Shown one piece after another: positions 35,286-45,299 of a stretch of DNA of 64,000 bases (its first letter is position 1; each line of letters starts with the position of its first letter). Source of the DNA: Pseudomonas fluorescens Q2-87 (GTDB taxonomy: Bacteria; Pseudomonadota; Gammaproteobacteria; Pseudomonadales; Pseudomonadaceae); contig NZ_CM001558.1 in the NCBI RefSeq assembly GCF_000281895.1, forward strand, positions 62,001 to 126,000, given 5' to 3'. The position numbers were made by a program, and so were the translations under genes. The notes under the pieces were generated by a model. The model ran no database searches, had not been told where the DNA came from, and saw only the letters and a list, made by a program, of their open reading frames with translations.

Positions 35286-36386
35286 CTAGCGCGTGCGCGC
35301 AAACCAGCGACCATTGTCACGGATGGCGCGTCCTTCCATTTCCAGCTCGGTCAGGGCTGCAAGCACCTTGGGCAACCCCCAGCCACTGGCATCGGCCAGC
35401 GCCTCAGTGCTCAGCGGGGCGGCATGCAGCAGGCGCAACAGCGGATGGGTCACGGGTTCAGGCGCTTGGGCTGGCGCTAACCGCTGCCAGCCCCGCAAGG
35501 CTTCAAAGATATGTTCAACGGTTTCCACCAGCGCGGCGCCGTCGCGGATCAGTTGGTGACAGCCCCGGGCGCCGGGATGATGAATGGACCCCGGAATGGC
35601 GTACACCTCGCGACCCTGTTCGGCGGCCAGCCGTGCCGTGATCAGCGAGCCACTGGCAATACTGGCCTCCACCACCAGCACACCCAGGGACAAGCCGCTG
35701 ATGATCCGGTTGCGGCGCGGAAAATTGCTGGCATGAGGTGGCGCGTCCAGCGGGAACTCCGACAGCACGGCGCTGCCCTGGGCAATCATCGCCTCCGCCA
35801 GTCGTCGATTGCGCTGTGGATAAAAATTTTCCAGGCCGGTGCCCAGTACGCCGATGGTGCGCCCGCCGACGTCCAGCGCCGCTTGATGGGCTGCCGCATC
35901 GATACCCAAGGCCAAGCCGCTGGTGATGACAAAACCGGCGCCGGCCAGGCTGCGGGAAAACGCCGCCGCGGTGTCCATGCCCGGTCGCGATGCGCGGCGA
36001 CTGCCGACCATCGCCAGCTGGGGTTTTTCCAGGATCGATGCGTCGCCCGCGACGAACAGCAGCGGTGGCGCGTCGCTGATCTGCGCCAGCAGCGCCGGGT
36101 AGTCCGGTTGGTCCCACATCAATAAATGCTGACCCGAACGCTCTAGCCAGGCCAATGCGTGGGCGGCGCCGTCACGCACATCCGGGTTGCGCCGAGCCTC
36201 GGCGCACGCCGCAGGCAAGCGCAATGCTTGCCACGCGCTGGCCGGTGCGCTGATGGCTTTGGAGGCCGAGCCGAAGGCCTCCATCAGGGTCATGAAACGT
36301 TTGGGTCCAAGCTCCGGCAAGCGATGAAGACGTAGCCGGGCCTCCAGTTCCGCAGGGGAAACCGGAGCAGATTCAGGTAATGACAT
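35286..36386 (-). CDS. dprA: DNA-processing protein DprA (Smf)
   Basis: DprA binds incoming single-stranded DNA and loads RecA during natural transformation. The 366-residue protein has an N-terminal SAM-like region, the Rossmann core with VGSRRASRPG (~131), SGLALGIDAAAH (~157), GSLITARLAAEQGREVYAIPG (~246) and a C-terminal winged-helix (DprA_WH). AAGGATG precedes the ATG. It sits between tsaP and tsaC, the same order as in P. aeruginosa as I recall. Confidence 0.94.
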   Translation of the reverse strand: MSLPESAPVSPAELEARLRLHRLPELGPKRFMTLMEAFGSASKAISAPASAWQALRLPAACAEARRNPDVRDGAAHALAWLERSGQHLLMWDQPDYPALLAQISDAPPLLFVAGDASILEKPQLAMVGSRRASRPGMDTAAAFSRSLAGAGFVITSGLALGIDAAAHQAALDVGGRTIGVLGTGLENFYPQRNRRLAEAMIAQGSAVLSEFPLDAPPHASNFPRRNRIISGLSLGVLVVEASIASGSLITARLAAEQGREVYAIPGSIHHPGARGCHQLIRDGAALVETVEHIFEALRGWQRLAPAQAPEPVTHPLLRLLHAAPLSTEALADASGWGLPKVLAALTELEMEGRAIRDNGRWFARTR

Positions 36387-36466
36387 GCGATCATCCTTGA
36401 CCGTTATAAGCCCCGTAGAAACGGGAACAAGCTGTGGATAACTCTGTTGGTAACTTGTGAGACCCG

Positions 36467-37492
36467 TTATGGATTACGCACCTTGTCGAGCACCGCCAAC
36501 GAACGCGATGCGTAGAGCACCAAGCCATAACTGAGCTTGTCGTAGGTACGGAACACCATCAACAGGCCGGCCCGTTCGTCGGGGATTTTTACCGACTCGC
36601 CAGTGATGCGGTCGCGCACGGTCTCCCCGGTTTTCATCACCGCCAGCACGTTGCCTTCGGCCAGCCCATCGCGACGGCCCTTGTTCAGGGTTACCACGTC
36701 GAGCGCGCCGATCTGGGTCACGCCCCGGGGCACGTCGAGGATCAGCCCGTTGATTTCCGATTTTGGCGCGCTGGGCATGAACGTCGAGTTGATCGAGCGT
36801 TCTTCGCCGCTGAACAGGCGGTCACCGAGGCGTACTTCCTGGGTGGTGCGCTGCAGGGTCAGCGTGGTGACATCACCCTCGGTGGCAACCACTTCGCCGC
36901 CGCCGATATCGTCGGCGTTGATGCCCAGGAACTCCTTGGTCTCGGGGTCGGTGTAGACCTTGCCCTGGCGGAAGATGCCATACGCCGACTGGCTCGCGTC
37001 GAATGAACCACGGGCAAAGACCCGGTCTCCCATGCCGCTGAGCACCCGCTCGGCATTGCCGGCGACAATATACGGCGCCTTGTTGAAATCCTCGGCGGTG
37101 TCGACGATACGGTTGCTCAATAAAAAGCTGTTGATGGCCTGCAGCGGAATGCTCGGGATGGCGTCGGCCACCGGCGAGCTGCGGATGCGCGGGGACAGTT
37201 TGATGGTGCCTCGCGAGGAGCCGCGATTGAGGGTCAGGCGCGGCTGCCCGTTGACGTAGACCAGCGACAGGGTGTCGCCGGGATAGATCAGGTTCGGGTT
37301 TTCGATCTGCGGGTTGGCCTGCCAGAGCTCCGGCCATTTCCAGGGCTCGCGCAGGTACTTACCGGAAATGTCCCACAGGGTGTCTCCCGTCACCACCGTG
37401 TATTGCGGGGGAAAACCCTCCCGAAGTTGCACTTGCCCGTGCGCGACGCCGGCCGAGGCCAGAACGAGCAGGGCGAGTAGTGATTTCCTCAT
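36467..37492 (-). CDS. tsaP: LysM-domain protein, TsaP (type IV pilus secretin-associated)
   Basis: The 341-residue protein has a signal peptide (cleavage near AHG-QV), then a LysM peptidoglycan-binding domain (~residues 30-80, YTVVTGDTLWDISGKY and NLIYPGDTL). A ~260-residue C-terminal domain (FlgT-like in TsaP) follows. TsaP anchors the PilQ secretin ring to peptidoglycan in Neisseria and Myxococcus. No other pilus genes are in the window, so the call rests on domain layout and position. Confidence 0.82.
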   Translation of the reverse strand: MRKSLLALLVLASAGVAHGQVQLREGFPPQYTVVTGDTLWDISGKYLREPWKWPELWQANPQIENPNLIYPGDTLSLVYVNGQPRLTLNRGSSRGTIKLSPRIRSSPVADAIPSIPLQAINSFLLSNRIVDTAEDFNKAPYIVAGNAERVLSGMGDRVFARGSFDASQSAYGIFRQGKVYTDPETKEFLGINADDIGGGEVVATEGDVTTLTLQRTTQEVRLGDRLFSGEERSINSTFMPSAPKSEINGLILDVPRGVTQIGALDVVTLNKGRRDGLAEGNVLAVMKTGETVRDRITGESVKIPDERAGLLMVFRTYDKLSYGLVLYASRSLAVLDKVRNP

Positions 37493-37659
37493 GCGGTGAA
37501 TCCCTTTATTATGTGCGTTCGCGTGAAACGCCAGAGCCCCCGTGGCTCGCTCCGTGAGGCTCTGCGCTTCAGGAGCAACGTTTTACAACGGTAGCCTGCA
37601 TCCCAAGACACGCCAGGCCAGCCACCCGACTTTACCTCACACGTGCATTTATCAAGCTT

Positions 37660-38166
37660 ATGGCCATTTTGAACATTCTCGAATTTCCGGACCCGCGCCT
37701 GCGCACTATCGCCAAACCCGTGGCCGTAGTGGACGACGAAGTGCGTCAGTTGGTCGATGACATGTTTGAAACAATGTATGAGGCGCCAGGCATCGGCCTC
37801 GCCGCGACCCAGGTCAACGTGCACAAGCGTATCGTCGTCATGGACCTCTCCGAAGACCGCAGCGAGCCACGGGTGTTCATCAACCCCGAGTTCGAAACCC
37901 TGACGGACGAGATGGAGCAATACCAGGAAGGCTGCCTCTCGGTTCCGGGCTTCTACGAGAACGTCGACCGCCCGCAGAAAGTCAGGATCAAGGCCCTGGA
38001 CCGTGACGGCCAGCCTTACGAAATGATCGCCGAAGGCCTGCTGGCGGTGTGCATCCAGCACGAGTGTGACCACCTCAACGGCAAGTTGTTCGTCGATTAC
38101 CTGTCTACGCTCAAGCGTGACCGGATCAAGAAAAAACTGGAAAAACTGCATCGCCAGAATGCTTGA
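37660..38166 (+). CDS. def: Peptide deformylase
   Basis: Def removes the formyl group from nascent proteins. The 168-residue enzyme has all three metal-site motifs: GIGLAATQ (~46), E90-G-C-L-S with metal ligand Cys92, and H134-E-C-D-H138. It is divergent from tsaP and upstream of fmt. A strong terminator separates def from fmt. Confidence 0.98.
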   Translation: MAILNILEFPDPRLRTIAKPVAVVDDEVRQLVDDMFETMYEAPGIGLAATQVNVHKRIVVMDLSEDRSEPRVFINPEFETLTDEMEQYQEGCLSVPGFYENVDRPQKVRIKALDRDGQPYEMIAEGLLAVCIQHECDHLNGKLFVDYLSTLKRDRIKKKLEKLHRQNA

Positions 38167-38177
38167 TGCCCTCCTTC

Positions 38178-38209
38178 AAAGGCTTGCTGCGGCAAGCCTT
38201 TTTCTTTTT
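38178..38209 (+). terminator. Terminator between def and fmt
   Basis: AAAGGCTTGC and GCAAGCCTTT form a 10-bp stem with a TGCG tetraloop and a T-rich tail (TTTTTCTTTTT). It lies 12 bp after def and 30 bp before fmt, so it should at least attenuate readthrough. Confidence 0.9.
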
Positions 38210-38238
38210 GCGACTGCTTTGAAATTTGAGAGCTTCCC

Positions 38239-39198
38239 ATGACTGAGCCACTGCGCATCGTCTTTGCCGGCACCCCTGAATTTGCCGCCGAACACCTCAA
38301 GGCCCTGTTGAGCAGCCCTCACGAGATCGTCGCGGTCTACACCCAGCCGGATCGTCCGGCGGGCCGCGGACAAAAGCTGATGCCCAGCCCGGTCAAGCAG
38401 TTGGCCCTGGAAAACGGCATCCCGGTGTTACAACCGCCGACCCTGCGTGATGCGCAGGCCCAGGCCGAACTGGCCGCACTGCAGCCGGACTTGATGGTGG
38501 TGGTCGCCTACGGCCTGATCCTGCCCCAAGTGGTGCTGGATATTCCGCGCCTGGGTTGCATCAACAGCCACGCTTCGCTGCTGCCACGTTGGCGCGGTGC
38601 GGCGCCGATCCAGCGCGCCGTGGAAGCGGGCGACGCCGAGAGCGGCGTGACCGTGATGCGCATGGAGGCCGGCCTGGACACCGGGCCGATGCTGCTCAAA
38701 GTCAGCACTCCGATCAGCGCCGACGATACCGGTGGCAGCCTGCACGACCGCCTCGCGCTCATCGGCCCGCCGGCGGTGGTCGAGGCCATCGCAGGCTTAG
38801 CGGCCGGCACCCTGGAAGGCGAAGTGCAGGATGACAGCCTCGCCACTTATGCTCACAAATTGAACAAGGACGAGGCCCGCATCGACTGGAGCCGTCCGGC
38901 TGTCGAGCTGGAGCGCCTGGTACGCGCTTTCAATCCTTGGCCGATCTGCCACAGCACCTTGAACGGTGAAGCCCTTAAAGTGCTGGCGGCCAGCCGCGCC
39001 GAAGGGCTGGGCGCACCGGGCCAGATCCTCGCTGCCAGCAAGGACGGTCTCGTGGTCGCCTGCGGTGAACAGGCGCTGTGCCTGACACGTCTGCAATTGC
39101 CCGGCGGCAAGGCGCTGAACTTCAGCGACTTGTTCAACAGTCGTCGCGAGCAATTTGCCGTTGGCAGTCATCTGGGCCAAGTGGCGGACGCCTCATGA
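38239..39198 (+). CDS. fmt: Methionyl-tRNA formyltransferase
   Basis: Fmt formylates initiator Met-tRNA using 10-formyl-THF. The 319-residue enzyme has the N-terminal [12 protein letters not shown], the formyltransferase site with [20 protein letters not shown], and a C-terminal tRNA-binding beta-barrel (from ~210). It ends with an ATGA overlap into rsmB, giving translational coupling. Confidence 0.98.
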   Translation: MTEPLRIVFAGTPEFAAEHLKALLSSPHEIVAVYTQPDRPAGRGQKLMPSPVKQLALENGIPVLQPPTLRDAQAQAELAALQPDLMVVVAYGLILPQVVLDIPRLGCINSHASLLPRWRGAAPIQRAVEAGDAESGVTVMRMEAGLDTGPMLLKVSTPISADDTGGSLHDRLALIGPPAVVEAIAGLAAGTLEGEVQDDSLATYAHKLNKDEARIDWSRPAVELERLVRAFNPWPICHSTLNGEALKVLAASRAEGLGAPGQILAASKDGLVVACGEQALCLTRLQLPGGKALNFSDLFNSRREQFAVGSHLGQVADAS

Positions 39199-40505
39199 AT
39201 CCGCGCCTGGCCGCCGCCAAGGCACTTGCCGCCGTTCTCAGCGGCAAAGCCTCCCTCAACAGTTCCCTGCCGACTCAACTGGACAAAGTAGAAGACCGTG
39301 ACCGCGGTTTCACCCAGGACTTGGCGTTCGGCACCGCCCGTTGGCAGCCGCGGCTATCGGCCCTGGCGGCCAAGCTGTTGCAGAAGCCGTTCAAGGCCGC
39401 CGACGCGGATGTCGAAGCGTTGCTGCTGGTGGGCCTTTATCAGTTGCTTTACACCCGCGTACCCGCCCACGCCGCCATCGGCGAAACCGTAGGCTGCGCC
39501 GACAAACTGAAGAAGCCCTGGGCCAAGGCCCTGATCAATGCCGTGTTGCGCCGCGCCCAACGGGAAAGCGAAGGCCTGTTGGCGGAGCTTGAGCATGATC
39601 CGGTGGTGCGCACCGCCCACCCGCGCTGGTTGCAGAAAGCCTTGAAGGCCTTCTGGCCCGAGCAATGGGAAGCCATTTGCGCCGCCAACAACGCCCATCC
39701 GCCGATGATCTTGCGGGTCAACCGGCGTCACCATACGCGCGATGCCTACCTGGCCTTGCTGGGCGAGGCCGGCATCCCGGCCCGGCCGTGCGAGTTCAGC
39801 CGCGACGGCATTCTGTTGGAGACTCCGGGTGATGTACGCGCCCTGCCAGGTTTCGTCGACGGTTGGATCAGCGTCCAGGACGAAGCCGCGCAACTGGCCG
39901 CCGACCTGCTGGAACTGGCCCCCGGCCAACGGGTGCTGGACGCCTGCTGCGCGCCGGGAGGCAAGACCTGCCACATCCTCGAGGCCGAGCCGAAACTGGC
40001 CGGCGTGGTGGCGGTGGACCTGGAAGCCAAGCGCCTGGTGCGCGTGAAGGAAAACCTCACGCGCCTGGGCCTGGACGCCGAGCTGTTCGCCGCCGACGGT
40101 CGCGACACGGCAACTTGGTGGGACGGCAAGCCGTTCCAACGCATCCTGTTGGATGCACCATGCTCGGCCACTGGCGTGATCCGCCGGCATCCGGACATCA
40201 AACTCACCCGCCAGCCGGACGACATCGCTGCCTTGGCCGTGCTGCAGGGCGAACTGCTCGATGCCCTGTGGCCGACCCTCGACGTGGGCGGCATGCTGCT
40301 CTATGCCACCTGCTCGACATTGCCCACCGAGAACACCGAGGTGATCGAAGCCTTCCTTGCCCGCACCCCGGGTGCCCGCGAGCTGGACATCGCCAGCCAG
40401 GCCGGCCTCAAGCAGCCCCATGGCCGCCAGTTGCTGGCCCAGGAAGGCGGTCACGACGGGTTCTATTACGCCAAGCTGATCAAGATCGCCGCCGCGCGCG
40501 GTTAA
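39195..40505 (+). CDS. rsmB: 16S rRNA (cytosine-967-C5)-methyltransferase
   Basis: RsmB methylates C967 of 16S rRNA. The 436-residue protein has an N-terminal NusB-like domain (~1-140) and a SAM-dependent Rossmann domain with [13 protein letters not shown] (~253), the DAPCSATG cysteine (~325) and the catalytic Cys in [14 protein letters not shown] (~376). The longer in-frame start at 39078 lies within fmt and was rejected. Confidence 0.97.
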   Translation: MNPRLAAAKALAAVLSGKASLNSSLPTQLDKVEDRDRGFTQDLAFGTARWQPRLSALAAKLLQKPFKAADADVEALLLVGLYQLLYTRVPAHAAIGETVGCADKLKKPWAKALINAVLRRAQRESEGLLAELEHDPVVRTAHPRWLQKALKAFWPEQWEAICAANNAHPPMILRVNRRHHTRDAYLALLGEAGIPARPCEFSRDGILLETPGDVRALPGFVDGWISVQDEAAQLAADLLELAPGQRVLDACCAPGGKTCHILEAEPKLAGVVAVDLEAKRLVRVKENLTRLGLDAELFAADGRDTATWWDGKPFQRILLDAPCSATGVIRRHPDIKLTRQPDDIAALAVLQGELLDALWPTLDVGGMLLYATCSTLPTENTEVIEAFLARTPGARELDIASQAGLKQPHGRQLLAQEGGHDGFYYAKLIKIAAARG

Positions 40506-40529
40506 GACCGAATCGATAGGAGTGACCGG

Positions 40530-41903
40530 ATGAAAATCATCATCCTTGGCGCAGGGCAGGTCGGCGGTTCGCTGGCGGAACACCTGGCCAGCGAGGCCAA
40601 CGACATCACTGTGGTCGACACCGACGGCGAACGCCTGCGGGACTTGGGCGACCGCCTCGACATCCGTACCGTACAAGGCCGCGGATCGTTGCCGACGGTG
40701 CTGCGCCAGGCCGGCGCCGACGATGCCGACATGCTGGTGGCCGTCACCAACAGCGACGAAACCAACATGGTGGCCTGCCAGGTCGCCCACACTTTGTTCC
40801 ACACCCCGACCAAAATCGCCCGGGTGCGCGAAGCCGCCTACCTGACCCGCGCCGACCTGTTCGACAACGAAGCGATCCCGGTGGACGTGTTGATCAGCCC
40901 CGAACAGGTGGTGACCAACTACATCAAGCGCCTGATCGAACACCCGGGCGCCTTGCAGGTCATCGATTTTGCCGAAGGCAAGGCGCAACTGGTGGCGGTC
41001 AAGGCTTACTACGGCGGGCCGCTGGTGGGCCAGCAATTGCGCCAATTGCGCGAGCACATGCCCAACGTGGAGACGCGGGTCGCGGCGATTTTCCGGCGTG
41101 ACCGGCCGATCCTGCCCCAGGGCGATACGGTGATCGAAGCGGACGACGAGGTATTTTTCATCGCCGCCAAGGCCAACATTCGCGCAGTGATGAGCGAAAT
41201 GCGTCGCCTGGACGAAAACTACAAGCGCATCGTCATCGCCGGCGGTGGACAGATCGGCGAGCGCCTGGCCGAAGCCATCGAAAGTCGCTATCAGGTCAAG
41301 ATCATCGAAATGAACCCGGCGCGCTGCCGCTATCTCTCCGACACCCTCGACAGCACCGTGGTGTTGCAGGGCAGCGCCTCGGACCGCGACCTGCTGCTGG
41401 AGGAGAACATCGCCGAGGCCGACCTCTTCCTGGCCCTGACCAACGATGACGAAGCCAACATCATGTCGTCGCTATTGGCCAAGCGCCTGGGGGCGAAAAA
41501 GGTGATGACCATCATCAACAACCCGGCCTACGTCGACCTGATCCAGGGCGGCGACATCGACATCGCCATCAGCCCGCAACTGGCGACCATCGGCACCCTG
41601 CTGGCCCACGTGCGGCGTGGCGACATCGTCAGCGTGCATTCCCTGCGCCGAGGCGCGGCCGAAGCCATCGAGGCGATTGCCCACGGCGATGCCAAGTCGA
41701 GCAAAGTGATCGGCAAAGCCATCCGCGACATCGGCCTGCCGCCAGGCACCACCATTGGCGCGATCATCCGCGATGAAGAAGTGCTGATCGCCCATGACGA
41801 CACCACGATCCTGACCGGCGACCATGTGATCCTGTTCCTGGTGGATAAAAAACACATTCGCGACGTCGAGAAGCTGTTTCATGTGGGGTTGAGCTTCTTC
41901 TGA
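40530..41903 (+). CDS. trkA: Trk potassium uptake regulatory protein TrkA
   Basis: TrkA is the cytoplasmic NAD(H)-binding gating ring of the Trk potassium channel. The 457-residue protein contains two RCK repeats, each with a Rossmann loop ([13 protein letters not shown] at ~7 and [13 protein letters not shown] at ~237), each followed by an RCK_C domain. It lies 24 bp after rsmB, probably cotranscribed. The membrane partner TrkH/TrkG is not in the window. Confidence 0.97.
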   Translation: MKIIILGAGQVGGSLAEHLASEANDITVVDTDGERLRDLGDRLDIRTVQGRGSLPTVLRQAGADDADMLVAVTNSDETNMVACQVAHTLFHTPTKIARVREAAYLTRADLFDNEAIPVDVLISPEQVVTNYIKRLIEHPGALQVIDFAEGKAQLVAVKAYYGGPLVGQQLRQLREHMPNVETRVAAIFRRDRPILPQGDTVIEADDEVFFIAAKANIRAVMSEMRRLDENYKRIVIAGGGQIGERLAEAIESRYQVKIIEMNPARCRYLSDTLDSTVVLQGSASDRDLLLEENIAEADLFLALTNDDEANIMSSLLAKRLGAKKVMTIINNPAYVDLIQGGDIDIAISPQLATIGTLLAHVRRGDIVSVHSLRRGAAEAIEAIAHGDAKSSKVIGKAIRDIGLPPGTTIGAIIRDEEVLIAHDDTTILTGDHVILFLVDKKHIRDVEKLFHVGLSFF

Positions 41904-41933
41904 TCCAGAATCTGCGGTGCATGATCATTCGCT

Positions 41934-41956
41934 TTCGCGAGCAAGCCCGCTCCCAC
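41934..41956. repeat. Single REP half
   Basis: TCGCGAGCAAGCCCGCTCCC between the convergent trkA and mutarotase genes. Confidence 0.88.
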
Positions 41957-41976
41957 GGTGGTATTCATGGTGTGGC

Positions 41977-42876
41977 TTAGAGCGGCTTGCTGCTGATGCT
42001 CACGCCCAGGGTATGGCTGGCCTCGGGTAACAGCGTCACCACATCGTCCATCACGTTTGCCGTCTCGATGCACAGCATGCGCTGCCAGCCATCGTCGGCC
42101 ATGTCACTGAAGGCCTTGGCGCGTTCGGTCCAGGGATTCCAGATCACCGCCGAGCGCGAACCGCAGCTGGTCAGTTCGATCCGTCGATTCCAATGCGGGT
42201 CGACAATGCTCAGCGTCGGCGGTGTGTCGAGGTAGATGCGGTCGGTCTCGCCGGCAAAATGCAAGTCGCCGGCCTGGGTCGCGGTGTTCCAGTCGTCCAG
42301 GGTCTCGATGTAGTCCAAGCCGTCCACCCCTTCGACATGCACATTGCGCACATCGCTTACGGCGAAGTAGCTGTGCAGCGCCTGGCTGAGGCTGACGGTT
42401 TCACTGCCGCGGTTATGGCTGGTCAGGCGGATGTGCAACTGCTCGTCCATCACGATGGTCAGCGTCAGGTCGACTTGGTGCGGCCAGCCCGAGAGGCCGT
42501 TTTCCGGATAGGGCAAGACGAATTCCACCTTGAGGCTCTCGCCTTCGGCTTCGATGCCCTTCAGCTCCCAATCCATTGCCCGCACCAGGCCGTGGGCGGT
42601 GGCCGGGTCGTTGCTGACGCGCATGGCCTGGACGCTGTCTGGGTTGCGCGTCAGGTTACCGAACCACGGCCAGCACACCGGCACGCCGGCGCGAATGCTT
42701 TTGCCGGCCTTGAAAGTGGCCTGGTCGTTGAGCCAGATCAGCGGCGGCTGGCCGTCTACTTGATAACTGAGGATGTGCGCGCCTTGCTGGGCCACCAGCA
42801 ACTCGGCCTGACCGTGGCGGATGCGCCAGCCGTTCAGTTCATCCAGTTTGACGGCTTCGACATTGGGCGTAGGCAT
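41977..42876 (-). CDS. D-hexose-6-phosphate mutarotase (YeaD-like)
   Basis: The 299-residue enzyme interconverts alpha and beta anomers of glucose-6-phosphate and related sugar phosphates. The aldose-epimerase fold shows catalytic-type histidines in ATAHGLVRAMDW and LHSYFAVSDV and a Glu in PWTERAKAFSDM. I start at 42876 (AACGAG upstream) rather than 42909, whose extra residues have no ribosome site. Confidence 0.88.
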   Translation of the reverse strand: MPTPNVEAVKLDELNGWRIRHGQAELLVAQQGAHILSYQVDGQPPLIWLNDQATFKAGKSIRAGVPVCWPWFGNLTRNPDSVQAMRVSNDPATAHGLVRAMDWELKGIEAEGESLKVEFVLPYPENGLSGWPHQVDLTLTIVMDEQLHIRLTSHNRGSETVSLSQALHSYFAVSDVRNVHVEGVDGLDYIETLDDWNTATQAGDLHFAGETDRIYLDTPPTLSIVDPHWNRRIELTSCGSRSAVIWNPWTERAKAFSDMADDGWQRMLCIETANVMDDVVTLLPEASHTLGVSISSKPL

Positions 42877-42933
42877 GCTGCAAATCTCGTTCAGGAACAG
42901 GAACTGCAATGGACCGCAAAACGGCCGCCGTGT

Positions 42934-43338
42934 TTAACGGGCGCGAGGTGGAACCGAGCGGGTACGACCGCTGCCGTCGATGGCGACGAACACGAACACG
43001 GCCTCGGTCACCTTGCGCCATTCGCTGGACAGCGGATCGTCGCTCCAGACCTCGACCATCATCTGGATCGAGCTGCGGCCGATTTCCAGCGCCTGGGTGT
43101 AGAACGACAACTGCGCGCCCACGGCCACCGGCACGAGGAACGCCATGCGATCGATTGCCACGGTGGCGACGCGTCCGCCGGCGACCTTGCTGGCCATGGC
43201 TGTGCCGGCCAGGTCCATCTGGGACACCAGCCAACCGCCGAAAATATCGCCAAAACCATTGGTTTCACGCGGGAGCGCGGTGATTTGCAGGGCCAGGTCG
43301 CCTTGCGGGATCGGATCTTCTTGTTCGAGTTCTATCAT
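42934..43338 (-). CDS. Acyl-CoA thioesterase, hotdog fold (YciA-like)
   Basis: The 134-residue protein has the hotdog-thioesterase pattern GDIFGGWLVSQMDLAGTAMA (~30-50), with Asp in the active loop, and VATVAIDRMAFLVPV (~56-72). It hydrolyses acyl-CoA esters; the chain-length range is unknown. It lies 57 bp upstream of the mutarotase on the same strand, and they may share a transcript. Confidence 0.9.
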   Translation of the reverse strand: MIELEQEDPIPQGDLALQITALPRETNGFGDIFGGWLVSQMDLAGTAMASKVAGGRVATVAIDRMAFLVPVAVGAQLSFYTQALEIGRSSIQMMVEVWSDDPLSSEWRKVTEAVFVFVAIDGSGRTRSVPPRAR

Positions 43339-43712
43339 GCCGGGGGTGCCTCTGACCCGTAACGCTGTCTTGTGCTTCAGGTGAATAGCCGTCCTTGAAA
43401 AAAACGATTCAGCCCGAACAGACTACGTTCGTCACGTTTTTCGTAAAGGCGTGCCAAAGGGATACTCTGCGAAACCGGCTGGTTCTACTTTTCGCCACCA
43501 ACGGCGTTTTCGCACAGCAACCCCCTACAAAGTGTTGCAGGTTGCGAGTATATCGGGCGATAGGCGTCGAGACGACCACCGGGTTCTGATTTTGACCGTC
43601 AATTACGCGCCTCTATGTGCTTTTTCGAACAATTTGCTATCGTGCCGAACCTGCCCAGGCCCCAAACCCGCGTTGTCGGGTTGCGCAATTGACTATAAGA
43701 GAAGCCCTTGCC
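43339..43712. other. 374-bp region before the MFS gene
   Basis: No gene is credible here. It must hold the divergent promoters of the thioesterase and MFS genes. An extended -10-like TGCTATCGT occurs at about 43635-43643. A 6-bp stem (AACCCG/CGGGTT) at 43665-43682 lies 30 bp before the MFS start and could affect its leader. Confidence 0.45.
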
Positions 43713-45011
43713 ATGACCACTGCGCCTTCGAGCACGACGACGCCCGCACAACCTGCACGTCCACTGACCCGCAACGATTACAAGACCCTGTCGCTTTCTG
43801 CCCTTGGCGGTGCGCTGGAGTTCTACGATTTCATCATTTTCGTGTTCTTTGCCACCGTGGTCGGCAAATTGTTCTTCCCCGCCGACATGCCCGAGTGGCT
43901 GCGCTTGATGCAGACCTTCGGCATTTTTGCCGCCGGTTACCTGGCCCGGCCATTGGGCGGCATCGTCATGGCCCACTTCGGCGACCTGCTGGGGCGCAAG
44001 AAAATGTTCACCCTGAGCATTTTCATGATGGCCGTGCCGACCCTGATCATGGGTTTGCTGCCCACTTACGCCCAGATCGGCATGTGGGCGCCCATCCTGC
44101 TGTTGCTGATGCGGGTGATCCAGGGCGCAGCCATTGGCGGCGAAGTGCCGGGTGCCTGGGTCTTCGTTTCCGAACACGTTCCTGCACGGCACATCGGCTA
44201 TGCCTGCGGCACGCTGACTTGCGGCCTGACGGCGGGGATCCTCCTGGGTTCGTTGGTCGCGACCGCCATCAATGGCATCTACACACCGGTGGAAGTGGCG
44301 GATTACGCTTGGCGGATTCCGTTCCTGCTGGGCGGTGTGTTTGGCCTGTTCTCGGTGTACCTGCGCCGCTGGCTCCACGAAACCCCGGTTTTCGCCGAGC
44401 TGCAACTGCGCAAGGCCCTGGCCGAGGAAGTGCCGTTGAAGGCCGTGCTGCGTGACCATCGCGGCGCCATCACCGTTTCAATGCTGCTGACCTGGCTACT
44501 GTCGGCCGGCATCATCGTCATCATCCTGATGACCCCGACAGTGTTGCAGACCGTTTACCATTTCAGCCCGACCACCGCATTGCAGGCCAACAGCCTGGCG
44601 ATTGTTTTCCTGAGCTTTGGCTGCATTGGCGCCGGCGTGCTGGCCGACCGCTTCGGCGCTGGGCGGGTGTTTGTGTTTGGCAGCGCGTTGCTGCTGATCA
44701 CCTCTTGGACCTTCTATCACAGCCTGTTCGACCACCCCGAATGGCTGTTCCCGCTCTATGCGCTGAGTGGTCTGCTGGTGGGCACCATCGGCGCCGTGCC
44801 TTATGTCATGGTCAAGGCGTTCCCGGCCGTGGTTCGCTTCAGTGGCCTGTCGTTCTCCTACAACCTGGCCTATGCGATCTTCGGCGGCCTGACCCCGATG
44901 GTCGTCACGCTGCTGCTCAAGGAAAGCCCGCTGGGCCCGGCCTATTACGTGGCGGTGATCTGCGGGATTGGAATCCTGGTGGGTGGTTATCTTTGGAAGA
45001 ACGGGCGCTAA
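43713..45011 (+). CDS. MFS transporter, metabolite:proton symporter (MHS) family
   Basis: From ATG 43713 the product is 432 residues with 12 predicted membrane helices. The first helix motif GALEFYDFIIFVFFA and the loop FGDLLGRKKMF identify the MHS subfamily (ShiA/ProP/CitA-like), which imports organic acids or osmolytes with protons. The substrate is unknown. The in-frame extension to 43617 is rejected as it has no ribosome site and an unusual sequence. Confidence 0.88.
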   Translation: MTTAPSSTTTPAQPARPLTRNDYKTLSLSALGGALEFYDFIIFVFFATVVGKLFFPADMPEWLRLMQTFGIFAAGYLARPLGGIVMAHFGDLLGRKKMFTLSIFMMAVPTLIMGLLPTYAQIGMWAPILLLLMRVIQGAAIGGEVPGAWVFVSEHVPARHIGYACGTLTCGLTAGILLGSLVATAINGIYTPVEVADYAWRIPFLLGGVFGLFSVYLRRWLHETPVFAELQLRKALAEEVPLKAVLRDHRGAITVSMLLTWLLSAGIIVIILMTPTVLQTVYHFSPTTALQANSLAIVFLSFGCIGAGVLADRFGAGRVFVFGSALLLITSWTFYHSLFDHPEWLFPLYALSGLLVGTIGAVPYVMVKAFPAVVRFSGLSFSYNLAYAIFGGLTPMVVTLLLKESPLGPAYYVAVICGIGILVGGYLWKNGR

Positions 45012-45033
45012 GCTCAAGGCGGTTGCGATTCAT

Positions 45034-45124
45034 TGTGGCGAGGGAGCTTGCTCCCGCTGGGTTGCGCAGCAACCCCTTCTTTATGAGTGCTGCGCACTCA
45101 AGCGGGAGCAAGCTCCCTCGCCAC
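45034..45124. repeat. REP pair (GTGGCGAGGGAGCTTGCTCC type)
   Basis: TGTGGCGAGGGAGCTTGCTC and its complement flank GTTGCGCAGCAAC and GAGTGCTGCGCACTC stems, 22 bp after the MFS stop; probably also helps end transcription before pstS. Confidence 0.92.
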
Positions 45125-45206
45125 GGATGGGTACATCTCTGTAAATGAGCGGGTCTTCGGCCTGACTCTACCGGCAGAAATCATCTCGTAAAATTCAATA
45201 CTGGCC

Positions 45207-45224
45207 TTTCATCCAATTGTCATA
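45207..45224 (+). promoter_or_regulatory. Pho box of pstS
   Basis: CTTTCAT-CCAA-TTGTCAT is the PhoB 7-4-7 direct repeat. A -10 hexamer TAGAGT (45235-45240) follows exactly 10 bp later, the geometry of PhoB-dependent promoters; the leader would be about 53 nt. Confidence 0.88.
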
Positions 45225-45299
45225 TTTCAGCCATAGAGTGTTCACACGGCTTACCGATACTTGGCCGACTTAACACACCCTATCTGCTAGGAGTAAGGC

